Shown piece after piece: positions 1 to 8,200 of a stretch of DNA of 43,031 nucleotides. Where the stretch lies: positions 1-43,031 of the forward strand of contig CALUWK010000013.1 in assembly GCA_944324475.1 (NCBI GenBank). The letters are read 5' to 3'. Each line of letters begins with the position of its first letter. The stretch's first letter is position 1. A model generated the notes under the pieces. That model did not search any database, had not been told where the DNA came from, and worked only from the letters and a program-made list of their open reading frames with translations. A program made the position numbers and the translations under genes. The stretch is from Candidatus Gastranaerophilales bacterium. GTDB lineage: Bacteria > Cyanobacteriota > Vampirovibrionia > Gastranaerophilales > Gastranaerophilaceae.

Positions 1-2
1 TT

Positions 3-95
3 CCGGAATATGCCGGAAAGGCTTTTGCCAAAGCACTTAGAACCAAAGAAAAAATATCTAAAGAGACTCGAATCTCTAAAAGCCCAGATGATTAA
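3..95 (+). CDS. C-terminal tail of an unidentified protein (5' end outside the window)
   Basis: The third frame is open from the window edge and ends at TAA (93-95). It reads as a basic, hydrophilic tail with residues such as YAGKAFAKALRTKEK, ending SKSPDD. The first frame is also open, to about position 153, but it runs through a U-rich stretch and reads as a Leu/Phe/Ile run, so I prefer the third frame. About 30 residues are too few to name a family. No start can be seen. Confidence 0.4.
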   Translation, partial: PEYAGKAFAKALRTKEKISKETRISKSPDD

Positions 96-164
96 AGGCT
101 TTAGCCTGTTTTTAAAAATTTTGGTTTTTACTCTTTTTTTGCCGCCAATACTGTAAACATGCAT

Positions 165-190
165 AAAAGAGCCTTTTCGGCTCTCTTTTA
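165..190 (-). terminator. Rho-independent terminator downstream of tRNA-Ala, possibly bidirectional
   Basis: GAGCC and GGCTC arms (169-173 and 179-183) enclose a five-base loop. On the minus strand they are followed by TTTTAT, just downstream of the tRNA 3' end. On the plus strand the same stem runs into CTTTTAG, so it may also stop the partial gene at the window edge. Confidence 0.75.
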
Positions 191-197
191 GAAAAAT

Positions 198-270
198 TGG
201 AGAATAGGAGACTCGAACTCCTAACCCCCTGCGTGCAAAGCAGGTGCTCTACCAATTGAGCTAATTCCCC
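198..270 (-). tRNA. tRNA-Ala (anticodon TGC)
   Basis: The minus strand folds into a 73-base cloverleaf. The acceptor stem is GGGGAAT/ATTCTCC and contains the G3-U70 wobble pair that alanyl-tRNA synthetase recognises. The D arm contains AGCTCAATTGGTAGAGC. The anticodon stem is CCTGC/GCAGG with loop TTTGCAC, giving anticodon TGC. The T arm has TTCGAGT. The 3' CCA is not encoded (the bases after the discriminator A are ATT), so it must be added by CCA transferase. Confidence 0.95.
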
Positions 271-288
271 ATATTCAATTTTCACATT

Positions 289-318
289 GTTATACTGTTA
301 TGCAGTAAACTTTGGCAA
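289..318 (-). promoter_or_regulatory. Probable promoter of tRNA-Ala
   Basis: On the minus strand TTGCCA (313-318) and TATAAC (289-294) are 18 bases apart, placing the start about 10 bases before the mature tRNA 5' end. This is by eye in AT-rich DNA. Confidence 0.45.
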
Positions 319-369
319 TTTTGATATTATATTAAACAAAAAAAATAATCAAGCATTTTTTTATGATTA

Positions 370-378
370 TGTTAATAT
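370..378 (+). promoter_or_regulatory. Extended -10 box abutting the glycosyltransferase start (leaderless geometry)
   Basis: TGTTAATAT is an extended -10 (TGn plus TAATAT at 373-378), followed by six bases and then the ATG at 385. There is no Shine-Dalgarno sequence. Transcription would start at or next to the A of the start codon. The same nine bases occur at the same distance upstream of the gene starting at 3465 on the minus strand. Confidence 0.5.
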
Positions 379-384
379 TGTTTT

Positions 385-1365
385 ATGTCAATAAAGAATA
401 GTATTTTAAAGAAGCCAAAAGTATCGATAATAATAACATATTATAATCTTGGAGAATATATTTTTGATTGTATTTTGAGTATTTTAAAACAAGAATATAC
501 AAATTGGGAAGTTTTTATTGTAAATGATGGTTCGGATGAAAAGAATTCAAAGATTGTAAATAGGATAATTCATGAAAAAATAAAGATTATCAATTTGATA
601 GAAAACCAAGGTCAACTTGTTGCGTTTACAAAAGGGTTAAGCTATGCTACAGGGGAATTTGTATGCATGGTGGATGCAGATGATATTTTACTTCCAAATT
701 ATTTAAATACACTTTTATATATACACCTAAGGAATAATGTTGCTTTTGTTTCATCCTCTTGCGGAGAAATAAATTCAAAAAATGAAGTGGTTTCTCTTAA
801 TTATGTAAATAATCCAATAAAGGAAATTGAAACAGAAGTTAGATTATCAGATACTAAAAATCTATTTCAGGCAAACGAAAGTTTTACGATAAAATATCTG
901 AGTATCAAAAAAACGCCATTTGGATTATGGGAGTGGAATCCTTCAAGTTCTGCAATGTTTAGAAAGTCTTCTCTTGAAATTTTAAAATATTATCCTGATA
1001 AAAGTTTTTGGAAAACTGGTGCTGATAAAGTTGTTTTTTCATTGGCTCATTTGATTGGTGAATCTATAAATACTTCCGCTGTATGTTATTTATATCGGCA
1101 TCATGGAAAAAACAATTCAAAGACTGATTTAACGGTTGGCTATAAAAAATATTTAACGCAGGAGTACGTAAATACTTTAATTGATTGGAATAAGAAATTG
1201 CGACTCGATACTTTGTATATGTTTTTGTCGCATAAAAAAGAATTTATAGAAAAATATAATAAACTAAACTACTTAAAAATGTTTTATAGGATAATTTTTT
1301 GTATAAACCTAAAAATATGCGCAAAAATTATAAAAACTTTTGCGCATAAATTAATTAGATTTTAA
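385..1365 (+). CDS. Family 2 glycosyltransferase (GT-A fold)
   Basis: Transfers a sugar from a nucleotide-sugar donor, probably during surface polysaccharide or glycolipid synthesis on the cytoplasmic face of the membrane. The N-terminal half is a clear GT2 domain: KVSIIITYYN from residue 12, the VNDGS donor-site motif at about 46-50, the NQGQ segment at about 74-77 and a DxD-type metal site, VDADD, at 96-100. The C-terminal 150 residues are basic and Tyr/Phe-rich with no recognised domain, so acceptor and donor are unknown. The gene stands alone between tRNA-Ala and a convergent small gene. The start lacks a Shine-Dalgarno site and sits six bases after a -10 box. The last 50 bases contain a perfect inverted repeat that probably terminates the opposite gene. 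Confidence 0.85.
   Translation: MSIKNSILKKPKVSIIITYYNLGEYIFDCILSILKQEYTNWEVFIVNDGSDEKNSKIVNRIIHEKIKIINLIENQGQLVAFTKGLSYATGEFVCMVDADDILLPNYLNTLLYIHLRNNVAFVSSSCGEINSKNEVVSLNYVNNPIKEIETEVRLSDTKNLFQANESFTIKYLSIKKTPFGLWEWNPSSSAMFRKSSLEILKYYPDKSFWKTGADKVVFSLAHLIGESINTSAVCYLYRHHGKNNSKTDLTVGYKKYLTQEYVNTLIDWNKKLRLDTLYMFLSHKKEFIEKYNKLNYLKMFYRIIFCINLKICAKIIKTFAHKLIRF
1316..1348 (-). terminator. Terminator of the 66-residue gene, embedded in the glycosyltransferase coding end
   Basis: TATGCGCAAAA (1316-1326) and TTTTGCGCATA (1338-1348) form a perfect 11-bp stem with an 11-base loop. On the minus strand the stem is followed by a T-rich run. It lies just past the stop of the minus-strand gene at 1375 but inside the last codons of the plus-strand glycosyltransferase. 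Confidence 0.65.
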
Positions 1366-1374
1366 CAACACATC

Positions 1375-1575
1375 TTACGCGATGACATCAAGTTTTTGGC
1401 CGCCTTGCATAGGGATCTGATTTTTTACTTGACTGCCAACATTACTTGTTGATATGCCATTTTGTTTTTGTGCGATTTTTGAATTTTCATCTAATTCTGC
1501 TTTATAAGCATCTCGTACAGAACTGTATTCATTTGCTTTAAAGCTTAAAGAAGATAAATTAATTCTAGAAATCAT
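1375..1575 (-). CDS. Small hypothetical protein with an N-terminal LSFKA-type motif
   Basis: A 66-residue hydrophilic protein of unknown function with no signal peptide or membrane segment. I chose the ATG at 1575, not the one 33 bases upstream, because AAGGAG lies 8 bases before it. It begins MISRINLSSLSFKAN and continues with a charged, probably helical segment (DAYKAELDENSKIAQ), then a Gln/Gly/Asn-rich tail. The start resembles that of the protein at 3595 (QNINFMAK): a short polar lead, then hydrophobic-polar-Phe-x-Ala and a basic residue. An extended -10 lies about 70 bases upstream. Confidence 0.75.
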   Translation of the reverse strand: MISRINLSSLSFKANEYSSVRDAYKAELDENSKIAQKQNGISTSNVGSQVKNQIPMQGGQKLDVIA

Positions 1576-1643
1576 TAAAGTTTTCTCCTTACAACACACA
1601 ATTAACAAAACAACTGAAAAACAAAAATTGCTTTTACTTTGTA

Positions 1644-1652
1644 ATTATATCA
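1644..1652 (-). promoter_or_regulatory. Extended -10 box upstream of the 66-residue gene
   Basis: On the minus strand TGATATAAT (1652 down to 1644) is a consensus extended -10. It predicts a 5' leader of about 60 bases that contains the AAGGAG ribosome-binding site. No clear -35 is visible. Confidence 0.5.
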
Positions 1653-1699
1653 TATAAAAATAAAAATGCAAAATAAGCTATATGTACTATTTGAATAAT

Positions 1700-2584
1700 T
1701 TAATTTTCTTCAATTTTTTTTAGAGCATCATTACCGACCAAATTTTCCAAAATTGCTCTTGATGTCATAAATTCATCTTGCGCCCTTTGAGCATGAGTTT
1801 TGGCTGTTCTGTAGTATACATCTGCTATAACAAGTTCTTCTTTTGATTTATTTTGTGAATTTATATAGTTTTGCTCTCTTTTTTTAAAATTTTCTTGAGC
1901 CATGTTGTATAAATTTTCTTTGGTTCTATAATCCACATATAAATCGAGTAATTTTTTTTGTAAGTCGTCTATTTTTCTTACAAGAAGAACCATGTCAGCA
2001 TCCGACACTTTTGAAAATCTGTAGTTAACTTCTTTGTCGTCTTTCATAAAAGCATTAACTAATCCTCCGCCGATTAAGGCTCCTGTCGCCATAAAAGGAT
2101 CTCCTGCCATGCTTGCGCCAGCGAGCGTTGAAAGATTTGCAATAGGTTTTAATATTTTTTTAAGAGTGGATTCGTTGGGCTTATCTTCGTCTGGATTTGA
2201 AAGCTTATAAATAGTGTATTTCATGGTCTCTGAACGCATGGCTGTCGCATTCCAGAGAATGGCTAAATCTGCATTGATTTTGCTTGAGTCCATATCAAGT
2301 TCATAACTTACATCATCAGCTAGTTTTTTAAGACTTAAATCTGCCCAGTTTGAATTTATTGCATCATTTGTTTGTTGTTTTGGTGTTTGAAATTTTGCTA
2401 TTTCTTCTTGAGTTATTTTTTCTGTTTTTTTATCAGTTTTATTTTTTATTGTTGTTTTTGATTCAATTTTATCTGAATTAGCTATTCTTCCTAAAAACGG
2501 TTTAGGTGTTGTTAAATCTGATAAGTCGGCACAAAATCCAAGCGGTAAAAACAAGATAAAGCCTATAAAGATGATTTTTTTCAT
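1700..2584 (-). CDS. Exported helical protein, paralogue of the gene just upstream (TolC-hairpin-like)
   Basis: 294 residues with a signal peptide (MKKIIFIGFILFLPLGFCA). The middle holds a small-residue-rich hydrophobic stretch (about 155-180, ANLSTLAGASMAGDPFMATG). The C-terminal half is long amphipathic helix: DDLQKKLLDLYVDYRTKE, a second helix ending AQRAQDEFMTSRAILENLVG. That spacing, ending in a Leu-Val-Gly turn, recalls the helical hairpins of outer-membrane TolC-family proteins, but there is only one hairpin and no barrel strands that I can see. The gene overlaps the upstream paralogue by four bases (ATGA) and has AAAGGAGAT before its ATG. The two are the same length and share ILWNAT/NLWNAT and the small-residue core, so they probably act as a pair in the periplasm. 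The function is unknown. Confidence 0.8.
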   Translation of the reverse strand: MKKIIFIGFILFLPLGFCADLSDLTTPKPFLGRIANSDKIESKTTIKNKTDKKTEKITQEEIAKFQTPKQQTNDAINSNWADLSLKKLADDVSYELDMDSSKINADLAILWNATAMRSETMKYTIYKLSNPDEDKPNESTLKKILKPIANLSTLAGASMAGDPFMATGALIGGGLVNAFMKDDKEVNYRFSKVSDADMVLLVRKIDDLQKKLLDLYVDYRTKENLYNMAQENFKKREQNYINSQNKSKEELVIADVYYRTAKTHAQRAQDEFMTSRAILENLVGNDALKKIEEN

Positions 2585-3465
2585 TTTTTATCTCCTTTAT
2601 AGGTATTTGAAACGTCTATTAGTTTTTTTTCATAGTTTAAATCATTTTTATTGACGTTTTGGGTTGTAAGATCAAATTGTGCAATATTAAGATTATCAAC
2701 TGTTTTTTTACCCGCAAGTCTTGTAAGTGCCAGTTGGTATTTTTTAACTTCTTGCTTTAGCCTGTATTCTTCAATTAATTCATCTTCCCATTGTGACGAT
2801 GTTATTGTAATGTCAAGAGAATCATTTTTTTTGAGTGCTTCAGAGTAGTTTTTGTTGTGTAAAAGTAGTTGTTCTCTGCATTTTTTTAATTTAACTAAAG
2901 CACCTTTGTATTTAAAATAATCAACAATTATTTCATCTTGTAAATCTTCGATCAAGCTTGCTAATTCTATGGCTTCTGTATCTGTTATTGATGGATTTTG
3001 TAATTTATCGTTGTTTTTTTTGTTAATTAAGCTAGTCGCAAGTCTTCCTGCTGCATAACTTCCTGATTGAATACCATAGTTCATGCCTAAAAACGACGGT
3101 AAAAGGGCTGCGCCAGAAATAATCGCACTCATTGATTTTGCAAACATTGATGAGTGGATTCTTCTTTGTTCTATCGGTATAGCAAGTTTTTTTAAACAAA
3201 ATCCAATCATTGGATTATTTTCAATAGTTGCATTCCAAAGATTTTCTATATCTTCCATGTCGGCTTTTTGCTGTTCATTTATTTGATTTTGCGCTTCAAG
3301 GGTATCGTCGACAAATAAAGAACCTTTGAGCGTTTGGGTTTGTTCCTTGTATTCGATATCAAAATCTTTAACTTTATCTAATTTAATCACGTCTTGTGCA
3401 AAAGTAGTTATGCAAAAGGTATAATTCATTAAAATTAAGAAAAATGCTATTAATCTCCTCACCAT
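2581..3465 (-). CDS. Exported helical protein, first gene of a paralogous pair
   Basis: 294 residues, with a signal peptide ending near TTFAQ (residue 24). It shares with the next gene a NLWNAT motif (about 92-97), a hydrophobic Gly/Ala/Ser segment (IISGAALLPSFLGMNYG, about 135) and a C-terminal coiled region (SLIEDLQDEIIVDYFKYKG through KKYQLALTRLAGKK). The last motif again resembles the helix end of a TolC-type hairpin. The only purine-rich stretch (GTGAGGAGA) lies inside the first codons, with no usable start just downstream. The ATG at 3465 sits six bases after TGTTAATAT, so a leaderless start is likely. It is co-transcribed with the gene at 1700-2584. The function is unknown; an envelope scaffold or secretion accessory role is inference. 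Confidence 0.8.
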   Translation of the reverse strand: MVRRLIAFFLILMNYTFCITTFAQDVIKLDKVKDFDIEYKEQTQTLKGSLFVDDTLEAQNQINEQQKADMEDIENLWNATIENNPMIGFCLKKLAIPIEQRRIHSSMFAKSMSAIISGAALLPSFLGMNYGIQSGSYAAGRLATSLINKKNNDKLQNPSITDTEAIELASLIEDLQDEIIVDYFKYKGALVKLKKCREQLLLHNKNYSEALKKNDSLDITITSSQWEDELIEEYRLKQEVKKYQLALTRLAGKKTVDNLNIAQFDLTTQNVNKNDLNYEKKLIDVSNTYKGDKK

Positions 3466-3471
3466 AATGAA

Positions 3472-3480
3472 ATATTAACA
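3472..3480 (-). promoter_or_regulatory. Extended -10 box abutting the start at 3465 (leaderless geometry)
   Basis: On the minus strand TGTTAATAT is followed by six bases and the ATG. It is identical in sequence and spacing to the box before the glycosyltransferase at 385. Confidence 0.5.
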
Positions 3481-3594
3481 TATAAAAATATAAAGAAATG
3501 TTAAAATAAATATAATTATTTTTGGATTTTTGTGAAAAAATTTTTTTTTAAGTTTTATATTAGTGTTTGAATTATCATGAAAGGATATTTACAA

Positions 3595-4035
3595 ATGCAA
3601 ACTAGAATTCAAAATATTAATTTTATGGCAAAAGTGTACAGAATGGGTAGAGACAAAAAACCACAATCCAGAACTCAGATGTTAAATGAATATAATACCA
3701 AGATGAAGGCTTTGGCAAAAAGAAAAGAAGCAGCTATTGAATTTGATACATTTATGCGTTCAAATGAAGTTCAAGAAGTTATGGATAGTCTTCCTAAAAA
3801 TAGTGAAGTAAACTTTTTTTGCGGATATGATTCAGATTATATGGACAATTCTTTACCATTTTTTATAAAATATAATGAAAAACATACAGATGTATCTGAT
3901 TCTAATTCTTTAAATCATTCAGAAGTTAATAAGTTGTATTTGGTTGATATGAACCAAGATGGCTCGTTTGATAAAGGCGGTATAATTAATTGGCTGAGTG
4001 GATTTGCAAAAAACGGCAGTATAGATAATTATTAA
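3595..4035 (+). CDS. Small hypothetical protein with an INFMA-type N terminus
   Basis: 146 residues of unknown function. I start it at the ATG at 3595 because AAAGGA lies 9 bases upstream. The in-frame ATG at 3577 would place that Shine-Dalgarno site inside the gene. The N terminus (QTRIQNINFMAKVYRM) resembles that of the small protein at 1375-1575. The rest is soluble and acidic-to-basic, with a helical charged segment (KMKALAKRKEAAIEFDTFMRS) and a C-terminal part ending in a calcium-loop-like stretch (DMNQDGSFDKGG, about residues 123-134) that resembles an EF-hand or dockerin D-x-N-x-D-G loop. That last resemblance is a single motif only. It stands alone upstream of gap. Confidence 0.75.
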   Translation: MQTRIQNINFMAKVYRMGRDKKPQSRTQMLNEYNTKMKALAKRKEAAIEFDTFMRSNEVQEVMDSLPKNSEVNFFCGYDSDYMDNSLPFFIKYNEKHTDVSDSNSLNHSEVNKLYLVDMNQDGSFDKGGIINWLSGFAKNGSIDNY

Positions 4036-4123
4036 TATTTCTGTATTTTTGTTTGTTTAGGCTAGCTGGCAGACATATTGGTGTGTTTTTTTGGAAAAGC
4101 TTTGTTTAAATTTTAAACATTTC

Positions 4124-4151
4124 TTGCACCTTAATATTTTTGTTGGATAAT
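4124..4151 (+). promoter_or_regulatory. Probable promoter of the GAPDH gene
   Basis: TTGCAC (4124-4129) and GATAAT (4146-4151) are 16 bases apart, with TG just before the -10. The predicted start is about 35 bases before the ATG at 4192, leaving room for the GAAGGAGAG ribosome-binding site. Confidence 0.55.
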
Positions 4152-4191
4152 TGTATATGTAGTGTTATTACATTTTAGAAGGAGAGACTAT

Positions 4192-5208
4192 ATGAGAAAA
4201 GTCGCAATTAATGGATTCGGAAGAATCGGAAGAAACACTTTGCGTGCTGCTATTAGAGAAGGTATTTTTGATAAAGTTGATTATGTTGCAATCAACGATC
4301 CGGGATTAAAGCCTGCAGATGCTGCTCATGTTTTTAAATATGATTCGGTTATGGGTAAGTTTAATGGTTCTGTTGAAGCAGTTGAAGACGGAATTATCAT
4401 TAACGGTAAGAAAATCTTAATGTTTGCAGAAAAAGATCCTGCTCAATTACCATGGGCAAAATTGGGCGTTGAAGTCGTTGTTGAGTCAACAGGTTTTTAT
4501 ACGGATGCTACAAAAGCAAGAGCTCACATTGACGCAGGTGCTAAAAAGGTTATAATTTCTGCCCCTGCTAAAAATGAAGATAAGACAATAGTTCTTGGTG
4601 TTAATGGTGATGAATATGATCCAAGTAAACATGATGTGATTTCTATGGCTTCTTGTACAACAAACTGCTTAGCTCCTGTTGCAAAAGTTGTTTTAGAAAA
4701 GTTTGGTATTGTTAAAGGTCTAATGACAACTGTTCATTCATATACAGGTGATCAAAGAATATTGGATGCTGGACATAAAGACCCAAGAAGAGCTCGTGCG
4801 GGTGCTTTAAATATAGTCCCTACTACAACAGGTGCTGCTCGTGCTGTTGCTCTTGTAATTCCTGAATTGAAAGGTAAATTAAATGGTTTTGCAATGCGTG
4901 TTCCAACTCCTGATGTTTCTGTTGTAGATGTTGTATTTGAAACTGAAAAGCCAGTAACTGTTGAAGCGGTTAATGCGGCATTAAAAGAAGCAAGTCAGTC
5001 TGCTGAACTAAAAGGTATTTTATGTTACGAAGAAGCTCCTCTCGTATCATCAGATTTTATTGGAACTTCACAATCTTCAACAGTTGATGCTGCTTTAACT
5101 ATGACTATGGGTGATAACATGGTTAAAGTTGTTTCTTGGTATGATAATGAAATGGGTTATTCAACAAGATTAGCTGAAACTACATTAATGGTTGCTTCTA
5201 AATTATAA
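4192..5208 (+). CDS. gap: Glyceraldehyde-3-phosphate dehydrogenase, type I
   Basis: Catalyses the NAD(P)-dependent, phosphate-dependent oxidation of glyceraldehyde-3-phosphate in glycolysis or its reverse in gluconeogenesis, in the cytosol as a tetramer. From the ATG at 4192 (GAAGGAGAG just upstream) the protein is 338 residues, the normal length. The Rossmann motif NGFGRIGR is at the N terminus. The catalytic Cys is residue 155 in ASCTTNC. The substrate-binding [17 protein letters not shown] and the C-terminal [10 protein letters not shown] are intact. The Asp in VAINDP after the second strand is typical of NAD use. An in-frame upstream ATG at 4162 lacks a ribosome-binding site and would overlap the leader. 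It is monocistronic, between its own promoter and a strong bidirectional terminator. Confidence 0.97.
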   Translation: MRKVAINGFGRIGRNTLRAAIREGIFDKVDYVAINDPGLKPADAAHVFKYDSVMGKFNGSVEAVEDGIIINGKKILMFAEKDPAQLPWAKLGVEVVVESTGFYTDATKARAHIDAGAKKVIISAPAKNEDKTIVLGVNGDEYDPSKHDVISMASCTTNCLAPVAKVVLEKFGIVKGLMTTVHSYTGDQRILDAGHKDPRRARAGALNIVPTTTGAARAVALVIPELKGKLNGFAMRVPTPDVSVVDVVFETEKPVTVEAVNAALKEASQSAELKGILCYEEAPLVSSDFIGTSQSSTVDAALTMTMGDNMVKVVSWYDNEMGYSTRLAETTLMVASKL

Positions 5209-5228
5209 TTATAGTTAAAGCAAATATA

Positions 5229-5264
5229 AAAAGAGTCGAGAAAATACTTCTCGACTCTTTTATA
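5229..5264. terminator. Bidirectional terminator between gap and the convergent AsmA-like gene
   Basis: AAAGAGTCGAGAA and TTCTCGACTCTTT form a perfect 13-bp stem around a five-base loop, with A-runs before and T-runs after on both strands. It serves gap on the plus strand and the large gene ending at 5273 on the minus strand. Confidence 0.9.
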
Positions 5265-5272
5265 ATAATATT

Positions 5273-8200
5273 TTATATCCAAGAGAAGTTTTTAATGTAA
5301 TTTTCTTTATTTATGTCGCCCAAAACTTTTACTTTAAAGTATCTTGGTTCGGGATTTTCAATTTCTATTGATGGAATTTTGTTTAAATTTTCTTGTAATT
5401 CATCATTTGTTTCTTTTTTATTTTTTCTTGGAGAAATAGAATCTATAAATTGTCTTAAAGACGCGTTTCCGACTGCTCCTAGTGCGTTTGAAATGTTTTG
5501 AGATAATTTTCCATATATTTTAATATCGGCAAAGTTTTCTAGTATACTGTAATTTCCGTTTAAATACATACTTAAATTTTTGCCCTGAGAAATTATTTCT
5601 AGATTTTCAATTTCTGCATTATTTATCGTAAGTGTGCCCGTTATTTTTTCAAATTCTCCTGTTTTATACGGTGTTAATACTTGTATTAAGTTGTTTATTG
5701 ATAGCCCTAAAATGCCATTTTTTACGAGGTTACCTGCTCTTAAAAGATATTCAAGCGAACCTAGTTTTGGCATTTTGCCATCATTTATTGAAAATTCTAC
5801 TTGTGAGTTAATGTTTTTAATGGCTTCGGGTGTGTTTAGATTTTTTCCTGAAAGTATTACTGAACCGTTTATTTTGCCATAGATTTGATCGGATAAATTC
5901 AAAAATTCTTTAGTCAATATGTTTGAATCGCAATTTTCCATTTTTGCGTTAAGATTTAGTTTTGTTGATTTTATTGCATATTTTCCGTTAGCTGTAAATT
6001 TTCCTTCTGCAATGTCTAATGTTGAATTTTTTAAGTTAAAGATATTATTTTGTATATCAAAAATTCCTTTTAGGTTTTGTGCTTTTATTTTCTCGAATGA
6101 CACCTCTTTAAAGTTAAAGATTCCGTTTTTGATAATGATATCAGAAGGTTTTATAGCAAGCTCATTTTTTTTGTTTATGTCGGTTTTATTTTGAGCTGGA
6201 GTTATGCTAGATAGGATTTCATTTATGTTGAGTTTGTTTGATTGTATGTTTATGTTTTCTATTATATATGGAGTTGTTAGCTTATTTTGCATTCTTAATA
6301 TCATTTTTAAATCGCTTTGGTTGTTTTTTGCGAGTATTTCAGAATCTATAAATTTATTTGAAATATTTACTTTTATATTGTTAATTTGTGTGTCATATAA
6401 AGGAATATCCAAATCCTGTAGTGATACCTTTCCGTATATTTGCGGAAGTTTTATATTTCCCTTTAAATTTATGTCACACTCAAAATTACCTTGTTTTAAC
6501 AGTGATTTTTTAAATATGAGGTTTAATATTCTAACATTAATGGGGGTTAGTGTTGTTATTTTAAGGTTGTCATAGTTTAAATCATTTTGATTTTGTACTA
6601 TTCCACCGCTTATTTTCATTGCGGTTATTGCATTTATTTTTCCATTTTGATTTGCAATGTAATTAATGAGTCTTAAATTATTAATGTTTGCTTTGTTTTC
6701 TTTTACTTCGATTTTTCCTGTTATTTCTCTTTTATGATTTGTATCTCCAAGATTGGCACCGCTAAAAGAAATATCTGAGTCTTTGGGAATTGTTGCGGTT
6801 ATATCTATAGTGTAATTATCTGATTTGCCTTTAAAAAATCCTTTTGTTGGAATTTCTCCTTTAACTTTTATCGGGTACGTCAGATATGGATTAATTAAAC
6901 TGTCTGTAGATTGTTCGTTTAAAATTGTTGAAAAATTTGCTTCTAAATTTTTTGTTTTATAAATATCTTTTAAATATGCATTTATAAACAAGGGTGTATT
7001 GTCATAGTCTATACTTATTGAATTAAGTTTAACGGTATCTTTTTTTAAGATTATTTTTCCGTTTTTGAGCACTCCTGACTTTATATTTATTTTTGAAAAG
7101 ATTTGATTTAAATTTGTTAAATTTAAATTATCCAAGGTAATAATAACGTCTGAGTTTGGATTTTTTGATAAAAAGTTTTGAATAAATCCGTTTGCTTTAA
7201 CGTTGCCATCAAGTATCGAGGTATTGAGATTTTCTAAAATAAGTTTATTTTCGTTTATTTTTATTATTCCTGAATTAAATTTAATGTTTGGTTTGGTAGA
7301 ATCATTTAGTCCTGTTATAAATCCGTAATTTTTCAATTTTTCAAAATTAATATTGTTTAAAGAAATTTTGCCTTGCGTTTTTATGTTGAACTTGATATAA
7401 AAATCCAATTTTTGAAGGTTTGGCAGGGAAGATATAAGCTTATTGTTTTTTGAAAATTCTTTTATTGCATCTACAAAGGCAAATTTATTTGAAAATATTG
7501 AGCTTTCAAAGCTAAAATCATCTCCTTTTGCAATTTTTTCAAGTGGAGCGTTGGAGTTGAAATTTACATTAACTTTTGAATTATTTATAAATAATTCAAA
7601 AGTCCCTTTTTGTTTTGTTCCAAAAGTCATTACACCATTTATTTCTTGGGCAGACATTTTATTATTTAAAATAATTTTGTTATTTTTTATGTTAATATCT
7701 CCGGAAAGTTGTAATTTAGAGAGAAAATCCTCATTTTCCCAGTCATTTATGGTGCCTTTTAAGTTTATATTTGCAGATGTTTCTCCAGATGTTGCTATAA
7801 TATTTTTTGTTAGTTTCGTGTATGGTTTTGTAATAAGACTATTATTAAATATTTTTAAAATGTTGTGTGTTCTTGCGTTTTTAATTTCGGTTTTTAAGTT
7901 GACATTTCCTCTTGTGTCGCCAATGCCAACTAGAGTAAAGTTTGCTTCATCCATTTTTCCTTGAATTTTTTTAAATATTAAATTTCTATTGTCAAAAATT
8001 AGTTTACAAATTCCATCTGTTAGTTTTGCATTTAATCCTTTAATTTCTGCACTTGCATTGTAGGCATTAAATTCTCCAAAGATTTGCGCATCTTTAATTG
8101 TTCCTTGTGTTCTAATATCTATATTTCCGAAGCCTGATATATCCATTATTGGTACAGGGCCTATATTAAAACCTATTATTTGTTGTATAGGGACAAGATA

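Noticed and set aside
2-154. First-frame reading at the left edge ending near 154
   Set aside because: It runs through T-rich, terminator-like DNA as a Phe/Leu run; the third frame, ending at 93-95, has better protein composition.
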